Assembly (NCBI GenBank): GCA_951394045.1
Contig: OX595987.1
Span: forward strand, 2,480,001-2,544,000
Origin: Nitzschia sp. DOCU1
Lineage: Eukaryota; Bacillariophyta; Bacillariophyceae; Bacillariales; Bacillariaceae
Length of the DNA: 64,000 nucleotides
Reading direction: 5' to 3'
This document shows positions 32,093 to 42,333 of the stretch, piece by piece. The notes beneath the pieces were generated by a model. The model saw only the letters and a list, made by a program, of their open reading frames with translations. It did no database searches and was not told the DNA's origin. The stretch's first letter is position 1. The number at the start of each line of letters is the position of its first letter. The position numbers were made by a program, and so were the translations under genes.

Positions 32093-33812
32093 TTACAAGT
32101 CTGGACCCGAGTCCAGAGCTCCGAGACTTTCCAGGTATGCAATGACCGGGTGTTCCGGCTCTAGCTTTTTCTTTGCCCAATACAACGGGGTGCCTCCATT
32201 CTCCCCATCGCCAGTTTTATCATTGACATCAGCGCCATTGGCAATCAAATATTTGACCACCTCCACGTGTCCCGCCCGAGCACCTTCATGCAACGGCGTC
32301 CAACCATTTTCATCACGCGCCTTGACAGCTTCCTTGTTCGTCTTCACTTCCCATTTCAACTGTTCCAAATTTCCACTCTGTGCCGACAAGTGAGCAATCG
32401 TTTGTTGGGACCCTGTCGTAGCCGAGTTTCGTTTCGATTTGGCGCCTCCAGGGTGCGTCTGTCTCCAATGGTTCTCCTCTGGCGATCCAGGCTTAATGTA
32501 GGAGGGTAAGCCATCCACCTCATTTTCGTGTCCTCCGAATCCTCGCGCCAAAGAATCTCGGTACTTTTCGTGAGCTTCCTCCAATCCACGAGCTTGTTCC
32601 GCATTGTGGCGCAACGAATGTCCAACCGGTTCAAAACTAAAAACGCAATGTGAGAGGAAACCTCCAAGGCACAGCACACCAGGCGCAAACTCAAACTTAC
32701 TGGATGAAAATGTTAGCCATGAAACGTCCCTTGAGAGGGAATGGCCGTCCGTGCAATACGCTGTGCGATTCGTACTGAAATCAAGAAAATCAAAGGTGAG
32801 AAAATGGAAAAGTCAAGAGTACCCTGCCGTGTCCTGCGCCCTACACTCACCAAAACCATATCTCCAGGCTCCATTGTCACATTGAAAGCTTTTCCATCAT
32901 GGCCGTAAACTTCCAAAGGCCATGGTTCATCCACATCCTGCGCTACATTGATAATAGCCGAAGATACAAGGGGAAGCCGATCTACATGGGTCGAAAGGAC
33001 AGCGTTTTCTTTGTAAACTCGAATTCCGTACAGGGAGCATTCCGTCAACTCTTGCCCCGTCCACTCCTGAATGGTGTCACGTGCAGCATCCCAAATCGCC
33101 TTTTTGAGGGCATGGCCCCCACCGCGCAGCTTGGCATCCTCAACGCTGACCATGTACGTAGGAGACTCCCAGTTGTTCGTATAGGTATTGCCAATGCCCC
33201 AGTTTTCTAAAGTTTGCTTGTCCTTGTTTGTCTCCCAAAAGCGCTGAATTAATTCCCACACATTAGCTGGAGCGCGAATTTCTGTTTTGTTATTTTCAGT
33301 AGTAGGAGAGAGATGTTAAGTGAGTGACTTAGTCGCCTCCAAGTAACAGGCCTTGGACTTGACTTCAACGACTTACTCTTGAATCCAATATCCGTGTAAT
33401 TTGTCATACTCTGGGGTTGACGCAAACTCATGGCTATTCGGTCCAGTTCATTTTGAGTGCAACGCATCGCCTTGGTGCCAAAATGATCCCGACATCCTTG
33501 CACAAAGTCCTTGTAGAACTGCTGGCGATCGCCTAGTGGCTGCACTGGCATGTCCTTGTACTCTGGGGGAGTCGCCACATTCGGGTCTTGATTGTGAGGA
33601 AGCCAGGCATAGTTCGTAGAAACAGAGGCATAGTGAATGGGAAAGGAAACATCGACGCCGTATTCCACAGGCTCGTCTTTCGCCACGGAGTTGTCCTCTT
33701 GGACTTTTCGTTCTTCCTGTGATTCACTGCTACTCCAAAATCCAGCTTCGGACAACGAAAAACCAGCTGCCAGTAAGCAGAATAAGGATAGTGCTCCTCG
33801 ATTCATTCTCAT
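32093..33812 (-). CDS. Secreted prolyl 4-hydroxylase-like 2OG dioxygenase with C-terminal ankyrin repeats (copy 1)
   Basis: Four exons (33812-33377, 33281-32851, 32774-32701, 32636-32093; introns 95, 76 and 64 bp, all GT-AG) give 494 residues. A signal peptide (MRMNRGALSLFCLLAAGFSLSEA) leads into a P4H-type domain. CSLYGIRVYKENAVLSTHVD supplies the iron ligands H244-x-D246. The distal His is in YESHSVLHGRPFPLKGRFMA (H293 or H297), with Lys/Arg for 2-oxoglutarate. Residues from about 390 hold ankyrin repeats (NGWTPLHEGARAGHVEVVKYLIANGADVN, then GGTPLYWAKK). The protein would hydroxylate prolines in secretory-pathway proteins, with the ankyrins possibly choosing the substrate. Short W-P-L-E-V and NTYTNNWESPTY blocks are shared with copy 2, its tandem neighbour. 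The Met at 33812 is chosen because it starts the signal peptide. Confidence 0.88.
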
Positions 33813-34381
33813 GGTGAATATAACTACTGTCGATGTTTCAATAGAAACTATATCAAAGACGACCACGACAGGTGCTCGTGACGCTCTTTTATGTTGTTGT
33901 TATGGTTCGCTCTCGTCGTGATGTTGCAAACACGACAGGGAAGGGCGCGCAAGACCAACGACACAAAACGGAAATGACTCTTCTTCGGGCCACCCTTATG
34001 GAGTGTCGTTTCTGTCTATACCGGTACCAGTACATCAACGCCAAAAGACACGTTTTAACAGAGACCAAGTTCATTCCGCACGATTAAACGTCGTGTGATC
34101 GCGTCTTCTCCTTCCGCACATTCTGTGTTTCATGTGATCTGGGGACTCATTTTTAACAGAGCCCCGAATTTACAGTGTGTCGAGACTGTGGTTACGGAAC
34201 CAAATTTCGGTAACGATCACATTTCAACGGCCAGCTTCCCCCCGAAAGTAGTCGGTTGGATGCAAGACGACGACGCAACCACCAATGACCCGTTTGACCA
34301 TTGTGACCCATTTGACTGGTTCAAGGTTCGACTGACTATTCTAAACGAAACTAGTACGATACTTTTTTCAACAGTCTAGTA
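33813..34381. other. Intergenic between tandem P4H-ankyrin copies
   Basis: 569 bp: promoter of copy 1 and 3' end of copy 2. A plus-strand open frame (34095-34379) has no family support. Confidence 0.45.
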
Positions 34382-36570
34382 CTACCATTGTGGCTCATAT
34401 TTTGCTTCCCCTTCTCCTCCATACGGTTCATTCTTTCCTCCTCCACTTTCATAGGTCTCCACTGACGCTCGTGGCGCAATGTTCTTCGCCCCATTTTTAA
34501 TCAACAACTGTACCACGGGCTCATCCTCCTCGTGTAATTTCAATGCCCACCAAAGAGGTGTTCCGCCCGAAGCCCCAGCCTCTTCTTCCTTGGTACGTGC
34601 ATTGATATCGGCACCATGGTCCAACAATAGCTGGACAACCTCCACGTGCCCATTACGAACCGCCTCCTATAGTTTATCATTTTTCAGTTTCGCACGTGAT
34701 TGATTGATGATTCGGATGAGTGGAACATGACGAAAGCGATGGGGCATATCGTCGACCCTACCAGCTACTCGAAGTAATGATTGATAGAACTTACATGCAG
34801 GGGCATCCAGCCGTTGACATCCCGGGCCTTCACCAAGTGAACCTTTTCTTTCAAAAGCCGCTGGACCTCGTCGGCATCACCCATATGGGCAGCCTTGTGT
34901 AATTCAGTAGAACCCGCTGCATGACCAGTAGAAAGCTTATACCCCTGGGGATTAGTCCTCTTCCAGTTAGTTTCTTCCTCCGACCCACGCAAGACGTATT
35001 TGGGAAGATCCGGGTCTATAACGATTTCTTCACCAATGGGGCCTGCGTAAGCAAAGAGTGAACGAAGAAGAAACAAGGGGTGAGAGAATGATTCTTCCAG
35101 TTAGATTAGACGCAGTTGAGAATTAAGTGACATGGGTTTAAACTTTGACGCACCGATCTGGAAGCGACATGGCACAATGCAAGGGGGCAGGCGAATCATG
35201 CACGGGTTAGTAGGACGAATCGGTCGAAAATCAAACAGGACTCCCAAAGTAGGCTCACCGGTTCGAAATGTACAAAGACATTTGCCATGAAACGTCCCTT
35301 GAGAGGCTGCGGCAAAGAAAAGATAGAAAGAGTTAGCCTTGTTGTGGCTGCAGGATAATCTTCGCACGTAATTAGAGAGGCTTACGAATGGCCGTCCGTG
35401 AAGGATCGAGTGCGACTCGTCTACGATAATCACCAAAGCAAAATGCAAGGAATGTGAGGCAAACTATTTCATAGTGCTTTTTGGACGACAACCAGGATAA
35501 CGAACTCACATAGTACAAGATCACCGGGTACCATCTGGCACAAGCATTGGTGCAACGAAATAGCATTTGTGAGCGTATTCCAAGTAAACCCCCAATGATC
35601 GATCTCAACTTCATTCTTCGCAACCGCTTACCGTTATATTCCTTGCTATTCCATCGTGTCCAATCACCTCCAATGGCCATGGCTCATCAACATCTTGATC
35701 CACGTTGATAATAGCCGACGAGACAAGTGGGAGACGATCGACATGGGGTGCCAGGACGGCGCCTTCCTTGTAAACACGAATGCCATACAATGAACATTCC
35801 GCCAACTGCTGACCCGTCCATTCCGAAATAGTATCTCGTGCGGCGTTCCAAATCTTTTCTTTCAATGTGAATCCACCTCCATCCAGCCCGTAGTTACCAA
35901 CATCGACGAAATACGTAGGCGATTCCCAATGGTTCACATAACTACATGTCAAAAACAAAAAGTATGATTTCTGAGCCAACCCAAGGCACCCCATCCCCTC
36001 CGCACTCTTTTTTTTCACACTCACGTATTTCCTGGCGGCCAAGCCTCAATAGTCTGCTTGTCTTTGTTCTTCTCCCAGAATGTTCGGACCAACTGGAACA
36101 CAGCGTCGGGAGCACGGATTTTGGTATATCCATATTTTGTGTAGTTCACCATGGACTTTGGTTGTCTCAAACTCATTTGTATACGATCTTGTTCGTTCAA
36201 CTGGCACCGATATCCAAATTTGCCATAATGATCCATGCATCCCTGAATCGTTTGTTCATAAAAGCTCTGCCTGTCGCCCATTCTCTGAATCGGCATGCCT
36301 TCGTATTCATCGGGCGTCGGAATGGAGGGATCGACATTGTGGGGTAGCCAGTCATAATTTGTCGACGCCGCAGCGTGGTGCATGGGAAACGACTTTGAAA
36401 AAGTAAAAAAGATTCTGAGTGGACCATGGCAACTCAGAAGGAATACGACGAACTTGGGAACAACTCACCACATCCACTCCATACTCGGTAAAGTTCGACT
36501 CGCATTCTTGACCTTGAACGGCCAAGAAAACGGCATTCAGTGTCAAAACGATAGCGTTATTTATCTTCAT
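34382..36570 (-). CDS. Secreted prolyl 4-hydroxylase-like 2OG dioxygenase with C-terminal ankyrin repeats (copy 2)
   Basis: Nine exons are predicted: 36570-36469, 36392-36025, 35941-35632, 35534-35510, 35420-35386, 35306-35259, 35157-35154 (4 nt), 35042-34795 and 34666-34382. Together they encode 474 residues in one frame. A signal peptide (MKINNAIVLTLNAVFLAVQG) precedes YGVDV|SFPMHHAAASTNYDWLPHN, which matches copy 1. Iron ligands lie in APHVDRLPLVSSAIINVDQD. The distal His region YESHSILHGRPFPLKGRF is split over three exons. Ankyrin repeats (NGWMPLH|EAVRNGHVEVVQLLLDHGADIN, GGTPLWWALK) end the protein. The product should act like copy 1 in the secretory pathway. The 4-nt exon is needed to keep the frame and yields EPIG where copy 1 has EPVG. 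It needs RNA support. The retrotransposon lies 241 bp upstream of its ATG. Confidence 0.8.
35154..35157 (-). other. Predicted 4-nt microexon (ATCG) of P4H-ankyrin copy 2
   Basis: Joining the exon ending GAACCG (35259) directly to the exon starting GCCCCATT (35042) shifts the frame and meets a stop within eight codons. Between them CGCTTCCAG|ATCG|GTGCGT offers an acceptor and donor four bases apart. Inclusion gives EP-I-G-PIGEE, matching EPVG in the duplicate gene. Confidence 0.55.
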
Positions 36571-36806
36571 CTCGTCCAAATGTCTTCAATCCTTGGAGCG
36601 ATGAAGCCTCGTAGTTGTGTCGGTCGGTCATGGTCGAGACGCTTTCAAAAAAGCCGAAGCGGACGCAAACGGTCATCAACCTGCCTCGCCTGCGCGCTTG
36701 CACGTCAAAGTTGACTAGGCCGACTCAAAGAATTTGGGCGTGCTTTGACGTCAGAGGCCGCGCAGGCCTTCTCTGCCTTCCATGCCCTCCACTTGGCAAA
36801 TCTTTC

Positions 36807-36811
36807 GAACT
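36807..36811. repeat. Target site duplication, left copy (GAACT)
   Basis: GAACT directly precedes the left LTR and is repeated directly after the right LTR (42329-42333). A 5 bp duplication is the copia norm. Confidence 0.95.
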
Positions 36812-37094
36812 TGTTGAGACAACAACAATTCCTGATAGCTCACCGTGCCGTTAAGACAACGGTGTACCGAACCTAGCTAACAGGAAAGCGCGAAGCTTTA
36901 ACTCTCGTATAAACTAGATTCTTGGAAATTAATGAAACCGTAGGTCCCATTGATTTCCATATTATTCTCTACGATCTTGCGATTCATCGGCGGATGGATG
37001 GCTGGGAGTGATTCTAGTAATCGGCATCGACGAGCGGCTCGACTGAGCCGACTCCGAATCCGCCGCCACCTGCGAATAGCTACGCGTTCCAACA
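36812..37094 (-). repeat. 3' LTR of the copia element
   Basis: 283 bp, TGTTG...CAACA, identical by eye to the right copy. The Pol frame runs into it and stops at 36962, so its outer U3 part is also coding. Confidence 0.96.
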
Positions 37095-40000
37095 CACTCC
37101 TGTGGTCCCCTAGTAGTAATAGGAAGGGGAACATCCTCGGAAATATTCATGATGGCGGCGCGTAATTGCTTGAACTTGCTACCCTGCAGCGGCTTTGTGA
37201 AGAAGTCCGCAATCATTTCGCCGGTGGGGCAGTAGTGCACTGTAACCTCGCCACGTTTGATGCGATCGGTGATGAAGAAATAACGAATCTCGATGTGACG
37301 GGTGCGTCGCCCGCTAGATGCTTTGCCATTTTTCTCGAGCAGGATAGCACTTTGATTGTCCTGGAAAACGATGTTGTCTTTGACCTCGTAGCCTTGTGCA
37401 ACGAGGAAATTTCGAGTCCATAACACGAGTGCCATCGCGTCATCGACCCCCACCAGCTCGGCCTCCGTGGAACTTTTAGTGTTCAACTTTTGTCGGGTAG
37501 AAAGAGAATACATGAAACCACGACCAAGGGTGACGGTGGCACCTGTGTGACTGCGCATGTCACGGTGGACGGCAAAGGATGCGTCAACATACCATTTAAT
37601 CACCCCGTCAGTGGCGATCTCCAAAGTAAGCGGGATATCCTTCGAGCCTCGCAGGTATCGAATGCATCGCCCGAGTTTCTTCCAATCGTCGACATTAGGC
37701 TGCTTGACACGGGTGGTGAGGAAAGCGATGGCCGTTTGAAGATCTGGCCGCACCCGCTTGCAAAGGTAGAGGATTTTTGCAGTGAGGTGATGATACTGCT
37801 CTGATTTCGCATCCTCCAACATGGGTGCGTTGTCGTTTACATCAAAGAGGAAGCTGGCGGCGGGGGTAGATGCTGTGCCGCCCATATCCTCTGGTGCCTC
37901 GTCGAGCAGCCCGGTAATATAATCGTCCATACGGAATGTGACTTTCCCTGGTACTGAAAAATCAACAGTCATGCCAAGATACTCGTGGATTTTGCCCCGA
38001 GTGACGGTGACGGGCTTTTCCTTTCCGTACCGCTGGTTAATCTGTTCAGCAAGATCATCCAACACACACTGGTCCATGTGCGACATTTTGATGTCGTCCA
38101 CATGCCACAACACCGTGCACTGTTTCCCATTGATCATTTTATTCGCGACACAGCGGTCATATGGATTGACCTCAAAACCGTGTTCATCGACAAGGAAGGC
38201 CGTCAGATTTTCCCAGAAAAGCAGGGCTGCTTGGAGAGTTCCATAGAGTGCCTTAGTTAATTGCACGTAGATTACATTTTCGGCTCGCTCTTTGGTGACG
38301 AATGGGCCGTAGGCGTCTGGGTCAACTCGGACTAAAAGATCGCACATGGCACCGTCAAGCCGCATGTGAATCTTCTCATCTATATCGGCATGCATGAAGG
38401 CGCCGGGAATGTCCAGCGTGATAACAGCGCGGCCTTCGTGAGCATCGATTGCTGATGTGATGAAAAGCGACTCGGTGTGCGCTGTCGGCGAGCTTGTCTC
38501 TTCTTTAGTCTTGTAGACGCGCTGCTTCCGACCATCGGCGCATCCTCGGGCTTTGATGCGTCCGCATCGCTTCTGTTTAAGAAACATCAAATATCGGAGG
38601 GCGGCGCGCTTTTCTTCCCGCGTCATGTCGTTGGCAACCACGGGCCTGATCGTCCGATAGTAGTGTAATTGCTGCAACTCAGCGACGACGGCATCGGCCC
38701 CCTTCCTTCTGAAGGTTTTCAAACCCTTCTTGAGGGACATTTGTTCAGTCAAGAAAGCCATACCCATGGGATCCTCGGCTTGGAAGAAAAGATGAGAGTA
38801 GTCGCGTGGTTTACGTGGACGCAGATTATGGGAATGCGCCCTCGGGCCATACCTCTTGTCCATTTCCTGGTTCAATGTTTCACCATTGGCATCATGGTCT
38901 TCGCCCACTCCGGGGATTTCAGGGTCCACTCCTGGGATCTCGGCTGGTTCCTCATGCATTACTCCTGGGATTTCAGGGTCCACTCCTGGGATCTCGGCTG
39001 GTTCCTCATGCATTCCTGTACTGGTGCTGTCCTCATCGCTGTCGCTGTCCTGGGGCACCCCCATGTCGGGTTCCTGCTGGAAGCTGTCATTGGCAATCGA
39101 ATTTTCCTCAGCATGACCAGGGTTGGGGGCTTCATTGTGTGTGATTACTCTGGGTGCAGAGTCACTGGATGCGATGCTGATGGCGTCAAAATCATCAGGA
39201 TCTGAGTCCCCGGATGAGGATGATGTAGCGTAAGACCCAGAGGTTGAGCTGGCGACGGAGGATTCTTCATCCGGCTCATAGTTGCTGTCGTGGTCATCGT
39301 CTACATCCTGATCTGCTTCCGGGATCTCCAGGCCAAATCGATCAGCGAACGTCATGGTTCTGGGCATTCCTTGCCGGGCCCCCAGTTGATTGATTCGGCG
39401 GATAACATCCTCTGGCATCGGCAGAGCCGTCCAATGTTCACGCCTGATCCGTGCACCAGTGGCCAGGGATAGAAAATAATGACCACCTTGGTCGTTGCCG
39501 GTGGGTCCAAGGCAAATAGCTCCTAAAGTGCGAGAGTTCATGTCGTTCGTATGTTCCTCATGTGTCTGAACATACGCCCCAAACTCCAGCCTAACATGTT
39601 TGTTGAAATCGAGGTGCCGTCCAACGAGGAGGTACCGTGGCGACAGGTGGTCAGAGACTCCGTCTCGATGTGGGAAGGCATTGAGCCAGAACACGGAATT
39701 GTAGATTAACCGTATTAGGATCAGTCTTGGCACTCGCTGAAATGGCAGGAGGTTATAGCCACAGCGAGCACGATTCTTCACTGTCCGGATGTACCGCTCG
39801 ATTTCAGGCACATGCTCGTCGTTTGCGCAGAGGTTGAATTGGACACCTGGGAATTGTTCCTCAAGGGGGGCAAATTCGCCATCGGCCAGCACCAAGGAGA
39901 TGCGGAATCCACGTCGTCGGTAGATATTGACCACACGTGCCATCGACTGTTTGATTGTTGGGATCTGTCGATTGTTCAATGCCTCAACGGTGCCAAAGTG

Positions 40001-42013
40001 GATGGATCGGGATACCGTAATGAAGAATGGGATTTTGTTGACATACATGATGTCAATGGCAAGTGTAACATTTTGATATATCAGCATGATGGCAGGAGGC
40101 ACTGGTTCGACATTTCCGAGCACATGCGGGGCCTTGCTTGCAGGAGTTTTGCCCTTTAGTGCGCCCAGATTGGTACCAAGGATGTCCTCTGCAATCACAA
40201 TATCCTTGCGCGTGACGGAACAATTCTTAATGAGGCCCCTGTCTGCAATGTCGGCATATTCCCGAACACCAGGGAACATCATAATGTTCTGGGCTTTCCG
40301 AGCCTTGATGGCATCATTGTATTCTCGCCGGGAATATTTTGACCGATTGTCCTTGACTGTGGATATCATTGTCCACTCGTTCTGTGGCTGGGCGAAACCA
40401 GTAGCATTGGCGTAGAGTCCACGAGCAGTGGGTGTGAACACTGTGACCGCACCGTGGTCTCCTGTGACGCGGAACTTGTCTCCATGTTTACTGTCATAGA
40501 CCACGTGGAAGTATTGCTTGACCACGAACATCGATAAAATATTGGCAACGCCCTCCGGATCGTACCATACAGCTTCCGGGAATCCATGAAGAGACCCTTT
40601 CATGCGGGTGGTTCGGATCCCAGCATTGCATCGCACCTTAATCTCGCGATCAGATTCATGTATGTTGGTGAGCATGTTCCCGTTCGCCACAATGCAAACG
40701 GTGGAACAGCTGTCAATGAGTAGCAGTTGTCGGAGATTCTGGACATCTCGGTGATGACTCTTCATCACTTGTAGACATGTTTCCAATTGGGCAGAAGTAG
40801 GCAGCTGGTAGGCATTAACAGAGGAATCTAGGTTATCTGCTTCCTGTGCCACGCTGTCCAATAGGAATTGCGCATCGTCGTTAGTCTGCGCTTCTGCCTC
40901 CGAGTTTCCCCCTTGGGCTCTTTCATTGCTGCTGTTATCTCGGCCACGTCCTCGGCCGCCACGCCCACGACCGGTATTGCGGCCACCGGACCTGCCACCC
41001 CTGCCACGGCCACGGCCACCGGATGTGGAAGCATCTTCGTCCCCATCAGCGTAGAATGATACCCCTTCGGATGTACCCGGGGTCCGCCTTCCACGATAGT
41101 TCGTGATGTAATCATAGGCTGAGGTGAGGGTCTTGGGGTAGGTATCGAGACCAGCTGTGTAACGATTGACGATATCGCTCACAAGGGGTCCGTACCGGGT
41201 TGAATCTGAGTTTGCCAGGAACATTACGGCGAGATATTCATCTCTAGCCGCTTCTCGAGCCTTGGCGATGGTGTCTTCACTGACATTGTTGGCTTCCAGT
41301 ACAGCCATGATGTCGGTGCCCTCGCTCTTGAGCCGCTGCACGACATTCTCGAAAGAGTCACCGATGCAGCCTCCAAGTTGTTGCACCATCGCGGCCTTGT
41401 CCTTGAAGTCACGGTAGTAGTCAGAGTCGGACATCCGCTCAGTTTGCTTGAATTTCATCATCTTTGTGTCAGCATCCACTATAGTGTGGGTGGCGTGCTT
41501 CTTGCTCTGTCCTTGTGTCATGCAGGACCTAATGAGCTTTAATATACCGATGACACTTGAGGCGTTGTTCACTTGGTCCCAGTTGCTCGAGGCCTCCATC
41601 ATGTTGCGAAGAGCCGGAGCACACTGTCCGAGAACGATGGCGTAGATTCGACCACGATTGTTCTCTCTGGCTTTCTATTTCTCCATGTAATCCCGGAGCT
41701 CAAACTCCCACATCTTCATCTCGATGGTTGATGCCGATGCATCAGGAGTGGTTGGTGCAAAGAGGGGCGGCATGTCAAGCCTCACCATGCCAATGCGGTA
41801 TTCATCCGCCTTGTCAAAGTTTGCCGCAACATATTCAGCGATCGCCTTTGTTGTGTCCGCAAAGGTATCGCGACCGGTAGCCGTATCGTAGACGTGAATT
41901 TTTATGGCATCACACTTGCCTTCGAAACGACTTGCACGAGCGATATTGTGGCGACGGCCCCTGCGGTTGGACCTCTCACCGCCGGCTCGATTGCCGTCAC
42001 TGTTCTCCGACAT
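36962..42013 (-). CDS. Copia Gag-Pol polyprotein with one internal in-frame UAG (41675-41677)
   Basis: The ATG at 42013 lies 32 nt from the 5' LTR. The same frame runs to 36962, broken only by UAG after 112 residues. Gag has no CCHC knuckle; an RGG-type basic tract (GRGRGRGGRSGGRNTGRGRG) stands in its place. The protease site reads LLLIDSCST (usual DSG or DTG). Integrase D,D,E residues are visible in LAIDIMYV, LVLADGEF and HVPEIERYIRTVK. The reverse transcriptase has ITLDIPGAFMHADI, LTKALYGT and CTVLWHVDDIKM, so the usual Y in YVDD is H. RNase H has WYVDASFAVH and STEAELVG. An acidic, repeat-containing linker joins integrase and RT. The last 44 residues or so are encoded inside the 3' LTR. 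Activity depends on whether the UAG is read through. Confidence 0.9.
38907..39014. repeat. 54-bp tandem duplication in the Pol linker
   Basis: Two adjacent 54-bp units (38907-38960 and 38961-39014) differ at one base. They encode two copies of EEPAEIPGVDPEIPGV in the acidic linker between integrase and RT. Confidence 0.9.
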
Positions 42014-42031
42014 ATCGCTGTCGGAACGCGT
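42014..42031 (-). promoter_or_regulatory. Retroelement leader segment complementary to the LTR outer end
   Basis: On the sense strand, ACGCGTTCCGACA (42031-42019) is the reverse complement, with one mismatch in 13, of the first 13 bases of the LTR (TGTTGGAACGCGT). It lies between the primer-binding segment and the Gag ATG. Confidence 0.6.
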
Positions 42032-42045
42032 TTAATTTCCAAGAA
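42032..42045 (-). promoter_or_regulatory. Putative primer-binding site, self-complementary to the LTR R region
   Basis: The 14 nt abutting the 5' LTR read TTCTTGGAAATTAA on the sense strand. They are a perfect reverse complement of TTAATTTCCAAGAA inside the LTR (42166-42153). Pairing extends one further base into the LTR. The copia-usual initiator tRNA complement (TGGTATCAGAG type) is absent. Confidence 0.65.
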
Positions 42046-42328
42046 TGTTGAGACAACAACAATTCCTGATAGCTCACCGTGCCGTTAAGACAACGGTGTA
42101 CCGAACCTAGCTAACAGGAAAGCGCGAAGCTTTAACTCTCGTATAAACTAGATTCTTGGAAATTAATGAAACCGTAGGTCCCATTGATTTCCATATTATT
42201 CTCTACGATCTTGCGATTCATCGGCGGATGGATGGCTGGGAGTGATTCTAGTAATCGGCATCGACGAGCGGCTCGACTGAGCCGACTCCGAATCCGCCGC
42301 CACCTGCGAATAGCTACGCGTTCCAACA
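42046..42328 (-). repeat. 5' LTR of the copia element
   Basis: 283 bp with TG...CA ends inside 5-bp TGTTG/CAACA inverted termini. On the sense strand it has a TATA-like AATAATAT (42200-42193) about 30 nt before TTAATTTCCAAGAA, the likely transcript 5' end. The plus strand of this LTR also carries an ATG (42184) open into the downstream host gene. Confidence 0.96.
42193..42200 (-). promoter_or_regulatory. TATA-like box in the 5' LTR
   Basis: AATAATAT on the sense strand, about 30 nt upstream of the segment complementary to the primer-binding site. The spacing fits a start site near 42167. The same box exists in the 3' LTR at 36959-36966. Confidence 0.5.
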
Positions 42329-42333
42329 GAACT
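42329..42333. repeat. Target site duplication, right copy (GAACT)
   Basis: Identical to 36807-36811, immediately outside the right LTR. Confidence 0.95.

Larger units (their letters stand above)
36812..42328 (-). mobile_element. Ty1/copia-type LTR retrotransposon (diatom CoDi-like), near-intact, recent
   Basis: A 5,517 bp element with 283 bp direct LTRs (36812-37094 and 42046-42328). Both begin TGTTG and end CAACA and appear identical base for base, flanked by a perfect GAACT duplication. Transcription runs on the minus strand, so the right LTR is the 5' LTR. One long frame carries Gag, protease, integrase, reverse transcriptase and RNase H in the copia order (integrase before RT). It is interrupted by one in-frame UAG in Gag. 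Identical LTRs mean the insertion is recent. It lies in the 0.33 kb divergent promoter between the P4H-ankyrin copy 2 gene and the CxxC plastid protein gene. The CoDi name is from memory of diatom copia elements. Confidence 0.97.

Noticed and set aside
34095..34379. Plus-strand ORF between the tandem P4H genes.
   Set aside because: No family match. It lies where promoter and 3' UTR are expected.
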